Of a stretch of 24,915 nucleotides of DNA, positions 7,229 through 14,377 are shown piece by piece; position 1 is the first letter of the stretch; each line of letters starts with the position of its first letter. Below the pieces are notes generated by a model. The model made no database searches. It was not told where the DNA came from and saw nothing but the letters and a program-made list of their open reading frames with translations. The DNA is from Bacteroidales bacterium UBA1800. GTDB lineage: Bacteria; Bacteroidota; Bacteroidia; Bacteroidales; VadinHA17. The position numbers and the translations under genes were made by a program. The stretch covers positions 1-24,915 of the forward strand of contig DCFQ01000026.1 in assembly GCA_002319915.1 (NCBI GenBank), in the 5' to 3' direction.

Positions 7229-8290
7229 ATGGAAAAAGATGACGACCTGGATCTTAAGATCATATTGTGGCTTATACTGTTCCTCCTGTTCGGGATCATA
7301 ATCATCTTCTGCAAGCCCCAGGACCGGGGTGTGATAATGACCGTTTCCGGTCCGGAATCTCCCGACAGCATAGGTATTACACTTGAACACGAACATGTTT
7401 TGGTCGATTTCATCGGTGCTGACAGCACAGGGTATTCGAGGTGGAACAGGGATTCGGTGATCAACAAAATGCTCCCTTTAATTCTTGAGGCAAAAAATAA
7501 TGGTGTGAGGACTATCATTGAATGCACCCCGGCCTGGCTTGGAAGGGATCCGTTGCTTCTAAAATCGTTGTCAGAACTGTCGGGTATCACATTTCTGACC
7601 AATACCGGGTACTATGGGGCAAGGAATAATCTTTTCATTCCAAAAAGCTTTTACAAAGAGGATGCAGGAACGCTCGCTGACAGATGGATCTCCGAATTTG
7701 AAAACGGTATTGATGGGACCGGCATTAAACCCGGATTCATCAAGATCGGAGTGGATCCTTCTGATTCCCTTTCTCCTGAGCATGTCAAAATCATCACCGC
7801 AGCTGCGCTTACGCATCTCAGGACCGGACTTGTCATAGCTTCGCATACGGGCCCAGACAATCCGGCTTTTGCCCAGCTCAGGATTCTCAGGGAGCTGGGG
7901 GTCAGTCCGGAAGCATTCATCTGGGTCCACGCATCAAGGGGAACGCTGGAAGGTAACATCAGGGCCGCAAAAAGCGGGGCGTGGATCTCGCTCGACAAAG
8001 TGCACCCTGACTCTAAAGGAGAAGCCATGTCACCCGACAGCATCGGCTGGTACGCCGGCAGAATTCTCGCACTGAAGAAAAACGGGGTTTTGAACAGGAT
8101 TCTGTTATCACACGATTCAGGCTGGTACGATCCCGCAATACCCGGCGGAGGCAATCCTGACGGTTATACTGCCATCTTCAGATACCTTATTCCGGCTCTT
8201 AAATCGAAAGGATTGAGTGACAAGGATATTAATCAGATCCTTGTCGAAAACCCCAAAAAGGCATTCCGGATCGGGATTAGGAAGTTGTAA
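7229..8290 (+). CDS. Membrane-anchored phosphotriesterase-family hydrolase
   Basis: Amidohydrolase-superfamily protein of the phosphotriesterase/PHP family, a TIM barrel with a binuclear metal centre. The expected metal ligands can all be placed: His54 and His56 (LEHEHVLVDF), Lys172 as the candidate carbamylated lysine (GFIKIGVD), His206 (IASHTG), His234 (WVHAS) and Asp296 (LLSHDSGW). The phrase TVSGPESPDSIGITLEHEH matches the family's N-terminus. Residues 1-36 are unusual: an acidic start, MEKDDDLDLK, then about 18 hydrophobic residues, which reads as a membrane anchor. Translation could instead begin at Met37 (7337), giving a soluble 317-aa enzyme. The substrate is unknown; lactones, phosphotriesters or other esters are possible in this family. 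The gene lies between two CACGGAG repeats and is convergent with the DUF5916 gene. Confidence 0.85.
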   Translation: MEKDDDLDLKIILWLILFLLFGIIIIFCKPQDRGVIMTVSGPESPDSIGITLEHEHVLVDFIGADSTGYSRWNRDSVINKMLPLILEAKNNGVRTIIECTPAWLGRDPLLLKSLSELSGITFLTNTGYYGARNNLFIPKSFYKEDAGTLADRWISEFENGIDGTGIKPGFIKIGVDPSDSLSPEHVKIITAAALTHLRTGLVIASHTGPDNPAFAQLRILRELGVSPEAFIWVHASRGTLEGNIRAAKSGAWISLDKVHPDSKGEAMSPDSIGWYAGRILALKKNGVLNRILLSHDSGWYDPAIPGGGNPDGYTAIFRYLIPALKSKGLSDKDINQILVENPKKAFRIGIRKL

Positions 8291-8299
8291 AAAGAAGGG

Positions 8300-8395
8300 T
8301 AACACAGAGTGACACTGAGAATACACGGAGGAACGCTGAGGTTAAAGGTATCATGCTTTGTGATCCTCTGTGCCTTCTCAGAGCTCTCTGTGTAA
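8300..8395. terminator. Long imperfect hairpin of CACAGAG repeat between convergent genes
   Basis: The left arm (8300-8331, with ACACAGAG, CACTGAGAA and ACACGGAGG) pairs with the right arm (8365-8395, CCTCTGTG...TTCTCAGAG...CTCTGTGTAA) over about 30 nt with few mismatches. The loop contains GGTTAAAGGTATCATGC. On the plus strand it is followed by ATTTTTTAG, and on the minus strand by a short run of pyrimidines. It sits between the convergent ends of two genes, so a bidirectional terminator role is plausible. It is also the fullest copy of the CACGGAG dispersed repeat. Confidence 0.6.
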
Positions 8396-8426
8396 TTTTT
8401 TAGCCTTCAAAATTCCAGCCCCTCAC

Positions 8427-11090
8427 TTACAGCGAGAACCAGTACGAGAACTTGATCAGGAATACATTGTTCGCACTTGAGCTGAATAATGATCTCAGGT
8501 CATTTCCATAGGAGAAGGCACCTCCGTTCGTGTTGGCGTCAGTCCGGCCCTGTGACCAAACAAGGTAAAGCGTTGAGCCCGGCAGATACTCCCACCTGAT
8601 CACCAGATTCGATCTGAACTGCCTGAAATTATAATTGGGATCACCGAAGGAATATGCCGACTTGACACTGGAATTATCAGTCACGCTGTAGGTAAGGCTG
8701 GCAGGATCATAGGACAGCTCATCGACTGAAAACAGATGGTACCTTTCCGTGTATCGTGCTGCATCAGGCTGTGTCACACGCTTGAACTGATCGAATATAC
8801 CTGCGGAAATGAATGGCTGCCCATAATATTCTATACTGAGCTCAGGATTGATGGTATAATTCAACCTGAAAGTAATACCAAGAGTTTTTTGTTGCAGCCT
8901 TCCAAAGATGTATACAGGATCGACTGACGTTCCGGCAGTTGTAACATACTGCAAATCCTGGTCCTGGATCATGTAATCAGGATCAATTGATATTGAAATG
9001 GAATTTGTCGGCTTATAGTTTATTTCGGCATAATATTCATGCCCGGTAAAGCTCTTTGCATCGCCAGAACCGTGGTAATTGCCTATGAAAAATGAAAGCT
9101 TCTTTGAATAATCCGACCCCACATTCAGGTTGAAGCTCTGATTTCCCGGCATAATAAATGAGGGCCCTCCACGGAGGAGTGTCGTTGATATCCCCTGGCT
9201 CTGCCTGTTGAATTGCCCGTTGATGCGCCACTTGTTCTTAAACTGGGAATTGAAGTTTATGTTAGCGTATGTTGACAGCAACTGTCCGGAGAAATTCCAG
9301 TAAACCCAGTAATTGGTGTTTAAATAGAAGTTGTTGAAAATAGCGAATGGATTCCGTATGTAATAAGCCACCCATGTTCCATGATGGATTACATCGGAAT
9401 ATCTCATATAACCTATATCATTGTATTCAAGCCCGGGTGACCGGAGAGCAACGCTTGTTTCAAACTGTAGCTTTTTCTGGCTCGACCTGCCGAACTTAAA
9501 AGATGCTCCATACCCGCTCAGCGAGTTGAGAGATGAATCAACTCCCAGGTACCTGGCATCCGGACGCTGATAATACCGTGCCGAGGATGTCTGCGTATTC
9601 AGGATTGCCTGCTTCGACCCCCGGACATTGCTGAAGATTGCATTTCCTGCGACGTACCAGGTTCTTTTATTCCAGTTGTGCTGGAAGTCAATCCCTCCGG
9701 AATATGCTTCTGAATGAAGAAAATCGAGGGCAGGACTCTCGATGTTTCTGTTCACTGCGGTTACCATTCCCCCGAGGGTCGTCGTTCCTTTGTTAAAATC
9801 CTGCTGGACCCGTCCTACAAAATAATTGGTAAACGGCTCCACCGGCTCTTTCCTTCTGATGCCGGCACTGTCTATCAGGGCATTTTCGCGTGAAGTCATG
9901 CTTTCCAGTATCCCGACTGACAATCCTTTCTTTGTTTTCCCCGAGACCTTCATGGCACCAAGGATCGTGGTTGCCTCTGGCATCTTAACGTACTCATTGC
10001 CGGCCAGCGAGGGATAGTACTGTGGATATCGCCCGATGCGCCGTGAATAGAAAAGATTATCAGAATACATATTGTGAATCACAATTGTCTGGTATGGGTT
10101 GAATTCAAAAATGTTTCTGCCTTCAATAAAAAATGGCCGCTTCTCTGAAAAATATGACTCAAATGCGGTGAGGTTGACTTCCGAAGGATCCGCCTCGACC
10201 TGGCCGAAATCGGGGTTGATCGTAAAGTCGAGCGTAAAGTCATTTGTAATAGCCACCTTTCCGTCCAGGCCTGCCGATGCTTTGGATAATTTGCCTGTAT
10301 TAAAGGGGTCACCGGGGGTTTTTGGTGAACGTTCAGTCTTTCCCACCGCATATGGCATTAGCTCGATCTGACGTTTTGGCTTAAGGTTGCTTATACCCTC
10401 AAGCTCGCCGAACAGATGGATCAATCCCGGTGACCCCTTGGGGATATACTGCCAGGAAGATCTTTCCTGAAGACGATATACAGCCCGCGTAACCTGCAAT
10501 CCCCAAACCATTTCAGGCTTTTTGGCAAACCGCAGCTGGCTTAGCGGGATCTTCATCTCAGCGATCCAGCCCTGGCTATCTACCGATGTCTTTAAAAACC
10601 ATACAGGGTTCCAGTTGTCATCCTCATTGAATCCATCCTGGGTCATGGCTGCATCGCTCTTTTCTCCGGAGGCTGAGGCTGCAAACAGAAAATCAGTCTG
10701 CTTGTCATAATAACTGTCGATCTCGACAAAAACCATATCGCCGCTGAAATTGTCACGCCGCTCCATGATTTTCCTGATCTTCATAGGTTCGGTATCGGAA
10801 CATCTTATCAGGAAATATACATTGTCATTATCATAAAGGACTTTAAATGAAGTCTGCTGTGTAGGCGGTTTGTTCTCTGCCGGCTGTGTCTGAGTGAAAT
10901 TCGCGGTCCATTCGACCTGGCTCCAGCATTCGTCGATCCCAAGCCCGTCAATCAGCGGTGCAGATTTCGCGAAAGCTGTCCGGTATGTTCTTTTGGCAAT
11001 GGTGGAATCTGCATCTTTAGAAAAAGCCGAATCGCAGAACATAACCAGTGTGATGATAAGGACAATTTTGGATAACGTACTGATCTTCAT
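8427..11090 (-). CDS. DUF5916 outer-membrane protein with N-terminal CBM9-like domain
   Basis: An 887-aa exported protein with a signal peptide (MKISTLSKIVLIITLVMFCDSAFS). Residues about 40-200 resemble a carbohydrate-binding module family 9 fold: APLIDGLGIDECWSQVEW, then LYDNDNVYFLIRCSD and WIAEMKIPLSQLRF. The rest fits DUF5916, with FTINPDFGQVEADPSEVNLT, FFSEKRPFFIEGR-like phrasing, then many alternating aromatic strands and an aromatic-rich end (FLIKFSYWFSL) expected of an outer-membrane barrel. The function is not established; ligand or glycan binding at the surface is a guess. It is downstream of the DUF4097 genes but has its own upstream motif at 11134-11171 that matches one ahead of the ECF sigma gene, so it is probably a target of that sigma factor. 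Confidence 0.85.
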   Translation of the reverse strand: MKISTLSKIVLIITLVMFCDSAFSKDADSTIAKRTYRTAFAKSAPLIDGLGIDECWSQVEWTANFTQTQPAENKPPTQQTSFKVLYDNDNVYFLIRCSDTEPMKIRKIMERRDNFSGDMVFVEIDSYYDKQTDFLFAASASGEKSDAAMTQDGFNEDDNWNPVWFLKTSVDSQGWIAEMKIPLSQLRFAKKPEMVWGLQVTRAVYRLQERSSWQYIPKGSPGLIHLFGELEGISNLKPKRQIELMPYAVGKTERSPKTPGDPFNTGKLSKASAGLDGKVAITNDFTLDFTINPDFGQVEADPSEVNLTAFESYFSEKRPFFIEGRNIFEFNPYQTIVIHNMYSDNLFYSRRIGRYPQYYPSLAGNEYVKMPEATTILGAMKVSGKTKKGLSVGILESMTSRENALIDSAGIRRKEPVEPFTNYFVGRVQQDFNKGTTTLGGMVTAVNRNIESPALDFLHSEAYSGGIDFQHNWNKRTWYVAGNAIFSNVRGSKQAILNTQTSSARYYQRPDARYLGVDSSLNSLSGYGASFKFGRSSQKKLQFETSVALRSPGLEYNDIGYMRYSDVIHHGTWVAYYIRNPFAIFNNFYLNTNYWVYWNFSGQLLSTYANINFNSQFKNKWRINGQFNRQSQGISTTLLRGGPSFIMPGNQSFNLNVGSDYSKKLSFFIGNYHGSGDAKSFTGHEYYAEINYKPTNSISISIDPDYMIQDQDLQYVTTAGTSVDPVYIFGRLQQKTLGITFRLNYTINPELSIEYYGQPFISAGIFDQFKRVTQPDAARYTERYHLFSVDELSYDPASLTYSVTDNSSVKSAYSFGDPNYNFRQFRSNLVIRWEYLPGSTLYLVWSQGRTDANTNGGAFSYGNDLRSLFSSSANNVFLIKFSYWFSL

Positions 11091-11133
11091 TAAAAAGGAA
11101 TTTTAATGTTTCTTTTGCATGGTTTAATACCCT

Positions 11134-11171
11134 AATAACGATCGGGGAGGAACATGGTTACAGATTCCCGG
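11134..11171 (-). promoter_or_regulatory. Candidate ECF sigma promoter of the DUF5916 gene
   Basis: On the plus strand ATGGTTACAGATTCCCGG (11154-11171) matches 14193-14210 at 16 of 18 positions. Read on the minus strand, the -35-like core is TGTAACC (11156-11162), then 16 nt, then GTTATT (11134-11139). The copy ahead of the sigma gene has the same 16-nt spacing to GTAATC. Transcription would start about 36 nt before the ATG at 11090. Confidence 0.6.
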
Positions 11172-11204
11172 ATAAAGACTCCTGAAAATTTTTTTTGCTG
11201 CTCA

Positions 11205-11222
11205 GGGTAATGAATTTTACCC
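11205..11222. other. Short hairpin downstream of the distal DUF4097 gene
   Basis: GGGTAA (11205-11210) and TTACCC (11217-11222) form a 6-bp stem with a 6-nt loop, 11 nt past the stop of the distal DUF4097 gene. An A-run rather than a T-run follows in the minus-strand transcript, so it is at best a weak terminator or a processing site between that gene and the DUF5916 gene. Confidence 0.35.
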
Positions 11223-11232
11223 GGGAATCCCG

Positions 11233-11868
11233 CTAATTTGATTTCCTGAAAAAGATATCACCGCTTATGGTCTCAAGCTTTATGTGATCACCTCCTTTAT
11301 TCAATCGTTCCTCGATCTTTGAAGGTATTCCTCCATGTTTCCCGTGCATTTCGAGATCGAGATTGGAGTACATCGTTCCCGAGATGGTTGAAAAGTCAAT
11401 ATCCGCCGATTTGTTTGCCGGTACAGCCAAGTCGATGTAGCCGCTGATCGATTTGACATTCATCTGTGTGGTTTTGCCCGTAATGATTACATTCGCATCG
11501 ATAGTCTCTACAGTAAACCTTGTGTTTTCAGGCATGAAGACCTGGAAGTAAATGCTCGATTCGGTGCAATGGTTCTTTCGTCCCTTGAAATAACCCTCCC
11601 TGAATCCTGTCTTTACGGTCAGGGTCTTCCCAGATTCATCAAATGCGGTTTCATATGCCTCATTGTCCTTATTGTCATTCACATCGACAGAGCCCTTTAC
11701 ATAGACTTCATTCCTGTTCCATGTCTGGATCATGATGGAATCGGCGATCTGAATATTGAGTGCAACTGACTCTTTACCAGTGAAGTTCATATGCTTCTCT
11801 ATAATCTGCTGTGCCTGCATAGTGGTAAAGCATAACCACAATACAACTAAAATTGTACTCTTTTTCAT
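11233..11868 (-). CDS. Exported DUF4097-like beta-repeat protein (distal)
   Basis: A 211-aa protein with a signal peptide (MKKSTILVVLWLCFTTMQAQ) and then repeated short beta-strands of the type MNVKSISGYIDLAVPANKSADI, DFSTISGTMYSNLDLEM and LETISGDIFFRKSN. The recurring T/SISG phrase about every 20-40 residues is typical of the DUF4097 / putative adhesin fold, a right-handed beta-solenoid-like domain. It ends with the same phrase as its upstream neighbour (SGDIFFRK against SGNIYLRK), so the two are probably old paralogues. It lies 46 nt after that neighbour and in the sigma/anti-sigma operon. The molecular role is unknown; a periplasmic or surface location is inferred. Confidence 0.8.
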   Translation of the reverse strand: MKKSTILVVLWLCFTTMQAQQIIEKHMNFTGKESVALNIQIADSIMIQTWNRNEVYVKGSVDVNDNKDNEAYETAFDESGKTLTVKTGFREGYFKGRKNHCTESSIYFQVFMPENTRFTVETIDANVIITGKTTQMNVKSISGYIDLAVPANKSADIDFSTISGTMYSNLDLEMHGKHGGIPSKIEERLNKGGDHIKLETISGDIFFRKSN

Positions 11869-11888
11869 TTCAGTAAGTTTTAGAATTA

Positions 11889-11927
11889 TCCCTGCCGTGA
11901 GAATCAGGGAAGGGTTAAATTCCCTTC
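11889..11927. other. Overlapping hairpins between the two DUF4097 genes
   Basis: TCCCTG (11889-11894) can pair with CAGGGA (11905-11910), and GAAGGG (11909-11914) with CCCTTC (11922-11927). The second stem spans the stop codon of the upstream gene. The two share bases, so they are alternatives. No T-tract follows. They could affect mRNA processing or relative expression within the operon. Confidence 0.3.
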
Positions 11928-12694
11928 CTCAGATAGATATTGCCACTCACGGTTCCTACCGTAAATTTGAAGCCCCCGCCATTCAGGGAATAGTTCATTT
12001 CATTTCCGCCAATCCGTTTCAGGTCCTTCTGGGTTTGAGAGAAGTCGAAGTCAGAGTAAAATGCACCGGTCACTGTCCTCAATTCAAGGTCAACTGCTGT
12101 TTTGACCGGAAGCGTAATGTCGATGTCACCGCTTACTGAATTCACCGACGTGGCTTTGGCTGCGCTGACCGAACTGTAGGTGATGTTGATGTCGCCGCTG
12201 ATGGTCGACAATACGACTGGGCCTGATATGTTCTTCAAATTAATATCATGACAGCTGTTAATATCGATCTCATTCTTCATTCCTGTGATCGTGATATCAT
12301 TTGAGCGCTCGCAACCACTGGACATCTCAAGTGACAGATTTTCAGGCACTTTTATCTTATACTCTGCATCCTGAGTGAATGGCACCAGGCAGGTTATCTT
12401 AACAAGATTATCAGATTTCAGGACTTCCAGACCGATGCCCGTGTTGTCTGTTCCTCCGGGAAAAATTGGCTTCAACCCCTTTGCTTTCTCCGGTGGCTCA
12501 AACCTTCCGGAGTTGGAAGTAATCACGATTTCCGTTCCGTTGTACCCTTCCACGGGCAGCTGCCCGCTGAAGTCCTTCAGGACGAGCCGTGTATCCTTCG
12601 GATTTTGAACTGCAAGCTTATATTCCTGGGCAGATGCCACGCCGGTTATCATTAAAACCGGCATCATAAGTAAAATTGTTCTGATAGTTTTCAT
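11915..12694 (-). CDS. Exported DUF4097 family beta-repeat protein (proximal)
   Basis: A 259-aa protein with a signal peptide (MKTIRTILLMMPVLMITGVASA). The mature part has the DUF4097 pattern of repeated strands: GMKNEIDINSCHDINLKNIS, GPVVLSTISGDINITYSS, TSVNSVSGDIDITLPVKT, LRTVTGAFYSDFDFS and VGTVSGNIYLRKGI. Each turn is about 20 residues with an SG(D/N)I signature. It follows the anti-sigma gene after a 98-nt gap containing a 14-bp perfect palindrome, and precedes its shorter paralogue. DUF4097 genes often accompany ECF sigma/anti-sigma pairs in Bacteroidota, which suggests an envelope-stress output or sensor. Its biochemical role is unknown. Confidence 0.85.
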   Translation of the reverse strand: MKTIRTILLMMPVLMITGVASAQEYKLAVQNPKDTRLVLKDFSGQLPVEGYNGTEIVITSNSGRFEPPEKAKGLKPIFPGGTDNTGIGLEVLKSDNLVKITCLVPFTQDAEYKIKVPENLSLEMSSGCERSNDITITGMKNEIDINSCHDINLKNISGPVVLSTISGDINITYSSVSAAKATSVNSVSGDIDITLPVKTAVDLELRTVTGAFYSDFDFSQTQKDLKRIGGNEMNYSLNGGGFKFTVGTVSGNIYLRKGI

Positions 12695-12764
12695 AATTGT
12701 CTGATTTAGATTTTTTTTGGTTAATTAATCCAGGCAAACCCGGTATCTGCCCTGATCTATCTGC

Positions 12765-12778
12765 AATTGAATTCAATT
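12765..12778. other. Perfect 14-bp palindrome in the anti-sigma/DUF4097 gap
   Basis: AATTGAATTCAATT reads the same on both strands. It lies 15 nt beyond the anti-sigma stop and 71 nt before the DUF4097 start. It could be a regulator site for a separate promoter or simply AT-rich chance; no promoter elements were clear beside it. Confidence 0.4.
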
Positions 12779-12792
12779 CTGGCATTCGAAAC

Positions 12793-13599
12793 TCAAATAA
12801 GGTCCCTTAAGCTGTTTTGCGCTACCGCACGTACTTCCTTGATAGTGCTCTTGCTGGCAATAATTTCCTGCACCGGCCTCAAAGCGCTCTTGACCCTGTA
12901 CTCTGCAAGAATGTTAATAAGTGAAACCTGCAGGATTGGTTCAGTCTGGAGCGACAGCGATTTCACAAGTGAATCTGACACATCCTTTCTGTAGGCAAAC
13001 TTCTCAAGAGCATATGCCGCAGCCATTCGCACATTGACGTTCCTGTCGGTATTAAGAGTGCTGACAAGGGCATCAATTACATTCTGATCGGGATCGGATA
13101 TTTCGTCAGTATACCTGACCGCCTGGATCCTGCCGCTCGATGACTCGTCTTTAAGCATTGTGAACATGGCAGTTTTCCGGAGGATATCCACTTCCGATTT
13201 CAGTCCTTCTATTTCCTTCTGCTGCACAGAACCGGTTATGCCTGAATTAAAAAGTACTCCAAAGAAAGTCCCGGCCACCAGAAGCGCTATTCCTGCTGCC
13301 ACTCTGTATGATGTCTTTTCATACCAGTGCATCCGGAAGCCGGGATTGATTGAGGTAGTCATTTTTTCATTCTTCCGTATCTCATTATGAAGCATATGAT
13401 AGAAGTTTATCCTGAGCGATGTGTCCGGTTCCGCTACCCCGGCTACCTTGATCCCCTGCAGCATCTCCTGCGTTTCCTTCATTTCATCCAGGCAACTTTC
13501 GCAGGTTTCGAGATGCTTTTCAAGTAAAGATGCTTTCCGCGGATCAAGTTTTCCGTCGAGATAGTCAATTATGATTCCTTCGATTTCTTCACATTTCAT
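12793..13599 (-). CDS. Anti-sigma factor: zinc finger, one membrane helix, HEAT-like repeat domain
   Basis: Membrane protein expected to hold the neighbouring ECF sigma factor inactive. The N-terminal cytoplasmic part has the zf-HC2 / zinc anti-sigma motif His29-x3-Cys33-x2-Cys36 (KHLETCESCLDE). One membrane span lies at about residues 99-117 (RVAAGIALLVAGTFFGVLF). The rest, about 120-268, begins with a short coiled segment and continues as helical HEAT-like repeats: VIDALVSTLNTDRNVNVRMAAAYALEK, then two more units ending in VRAVAQNSLRDL. That helical domain would lie outside the cytoplasm and may bind a signal protein. It starts 10 nt after the sigma gene. The family call is firm; the sensing role of the HEAT part is inference. 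Confidence 0.9.
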   Translation of the reverse strand: MKCEEIEGIIIDYLDGKLDPRKASLLEKHLETCESCLDEMKETQEMLQGIKVAGVAEPDTSLRINFYHMLHNEIRKNEKMTTSINPGFRMHWYEKTSYRVAAGIALLVAGTFFGVLFNSGITGSVQQKEIEGLKSEVDILRKTAMFTMLKDESSSGRIQAVRYTDEISDPDQNVIDALVSTLNTDRNVNVRMAAAYALEKFAYRKDVSDSLVKSLSLQTEPILQVSLINILAEYRVKSALRPVQEIIASKSTIKEVRAVAQNSLRDLI

Positions 13600-13609
13600 A
13601 TCCCTTGCT

Positions 13610-14149
13610 TTAAATCTGTTTCATGTAAATATGCCTTAATTGCCTGATGGCCCTGTAGACTGCCACTTTTATTGCGGGAACCGACTGATTCACAATCGTT
13701 GATATTTCACTGTATTTAAGGCCCTGGAACCGGCTCAGAACGATTATCTCCCGCTGTGAATCATTCAACCCTGCCATCGCAGCATCGAGTCTTTCATAAT
13801 CTTCCTCCGGAAAGCTTCCTGGTTCATCAATTATATCTGCACTTACGGTCTCCGTCTGCAGGAACAGTTCCCTGTCCTTCTTCAGGCGATTGAAGTGATC
13901 AGCGTGAAGGTTCCTGGCAATCTGGTAGATCCATGTCCTAACACTATTCCCTTCCTTATACGAGCTCCTGTATTTCAGCATCCGGTAGAAGAGGTTCTGG
14001 GTCAGATCCTGGCTTATATCCCTGCTTAATCCCATCTTAAGGAAGAAATTGAATATCTTAACGTTATATCGCTCGAACAGGAGCGACATAGCGGAAAGAT
14101 CTCCGTTCTTCACATTCAGCATGATTGATTCATCAGGGATTTCCATCAT
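13610..14149 (-). CDS. ECF-type RNA polymerase sigma factor
   Basis: A 179-aa extracytoplasmic-function sigma factor. Region 2 spans about residues 22-90, with DLTQNLFYRMLKY and RTWIYQIARN for core binding and -10 recognition. Region 4 spans about 120-172, with LNDSQREIIVLSRFQG and a helix-turn-helix YSEISTIVNQSVPAIKVAVYRAIRQL for -35 recognition. The length and the lack of regions 1 and 3 are normal for the group. Translation may start at Met1 or Met2. It heads the operon with its anti-sigma factor and two DUF4097 genes. The motif upstream (14173-14210) also occurs ahead of the DUF5916 gene, which suggests autoregulation. Confidence 0.95.
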   Translation of the reverse strand: MMEIPDESIMLNVKNGDLSAMSLLFERYNVKIFNFFLKMGLSRDISQDLTQNLFYRMLKYRSSYKEGNSVRTWIYQIARNLHADHFNRLKKDRELFLQTETVSADIIDEPGSFPEEDYERLDAAMAGLNDSQREIIVLSRFQGLKYSEISTIVNQSVPAIKVAVYRAIRQLRHIYMKQI

Positions 14150-14172
14150 CTTTTTCAGGGCTTTTCCATATT

Positions 14173-14210
14173 GATTACCGGCAAAGTTAAGAATGGTTAC
14201 AGTATCCCGG
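14173..14210 (-). promoter_or_regulatory. Candidate autoregulated ECF promoter of the sigma operon
   Basis: The plus-strand block ATGGTTACAGTATCCCGG (14193-14210) differs from that at 11154-11171 only by AT/TA at the middle. On the minus strand this gives TGTAACC (14195-14201), a 16-nt spacer, then GTAATC (14173-14178), and a start near 14165, about 16 nt before the ATG. A housekeeping-type -7 box, TAACTTTG on the minus strand (14182-14189), lies within the spacer, so basal and ECF-driven transcription might use overlapping sites. Confidence 0.6.
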
Positions 14211-14244
14211 AGAATTATTTTCTTTACTGAAGTATTATCTGCGG

Positions 14245-14281
14245 CACGGAGATCACGGAGAAGTCACTGAGGATCACAAAG
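14245..14281. repeat. CACGGAG-type dispersed repeat (copy 3)
   Basis: CACGGAG words followed by CACTGAGGATCACAAAG. The last part is the reverse complement of the CTTTGTGATCCTC stretch in the loop and right arm of the copy at 8300-8395, with one base different further along. It sits between two divergent genes. Confidence 0.6.
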
Positions 14282-14312
14282 TTTTATTGCAAAAATTAAA
14301 ACTATCATAACA

Positions 14313-14320
14313 TATCTTAG
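14313..14320 (+). promoter_or_regulatory. Candidate -7 box for the BNR-box lipoprotein gene
   Basis: TATCTTAG differs by one base from TAnnTTTG. The identical octamer occurs ahead of the DPP IV gene at 16886-16893. No clear -33 element is present. Confidence 0.35.
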
Positions 14321-14349
14321 TTTAAGCAATTATGTAATATATTGCCATT

Positions 14350-14377
14350 AACTAGCAACTAGCAACAAGCAACAATG
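14350..14377 (+). repeat. Heptamer repeat running into a start codon
   Basis: AACTAGC, AACTAGC, AACAAGC and AACAATG form four 7-nt units. The last contains the ATG of the lipoprotein gene, so the whole ribosome-binding zone consists of repeat. Change in copy number would alter only the leader length. Confidence 0.75.

Noticed and set aside
7218..7231. CTGTAACCAT at the start codon of the phosphotriesterase-family gene, identical to the core of the two proposed ECF promoters.
   Set aside because: It overlaps the ATG, the flanking CCGGGA part is absent, and there is no GTWATY element 16 nt downstream. Probably chance, unless translation really begins at Met37.
14182..14189. TAACTTTG (minus strand) as the sole promoter of the sigma operon.
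   Set aside because: It matches TAnnTTTG but has no -33 element. The longer match shared with the DUF5916 gene is better supported; the box is noted as a possible overlapping housekeeping site.
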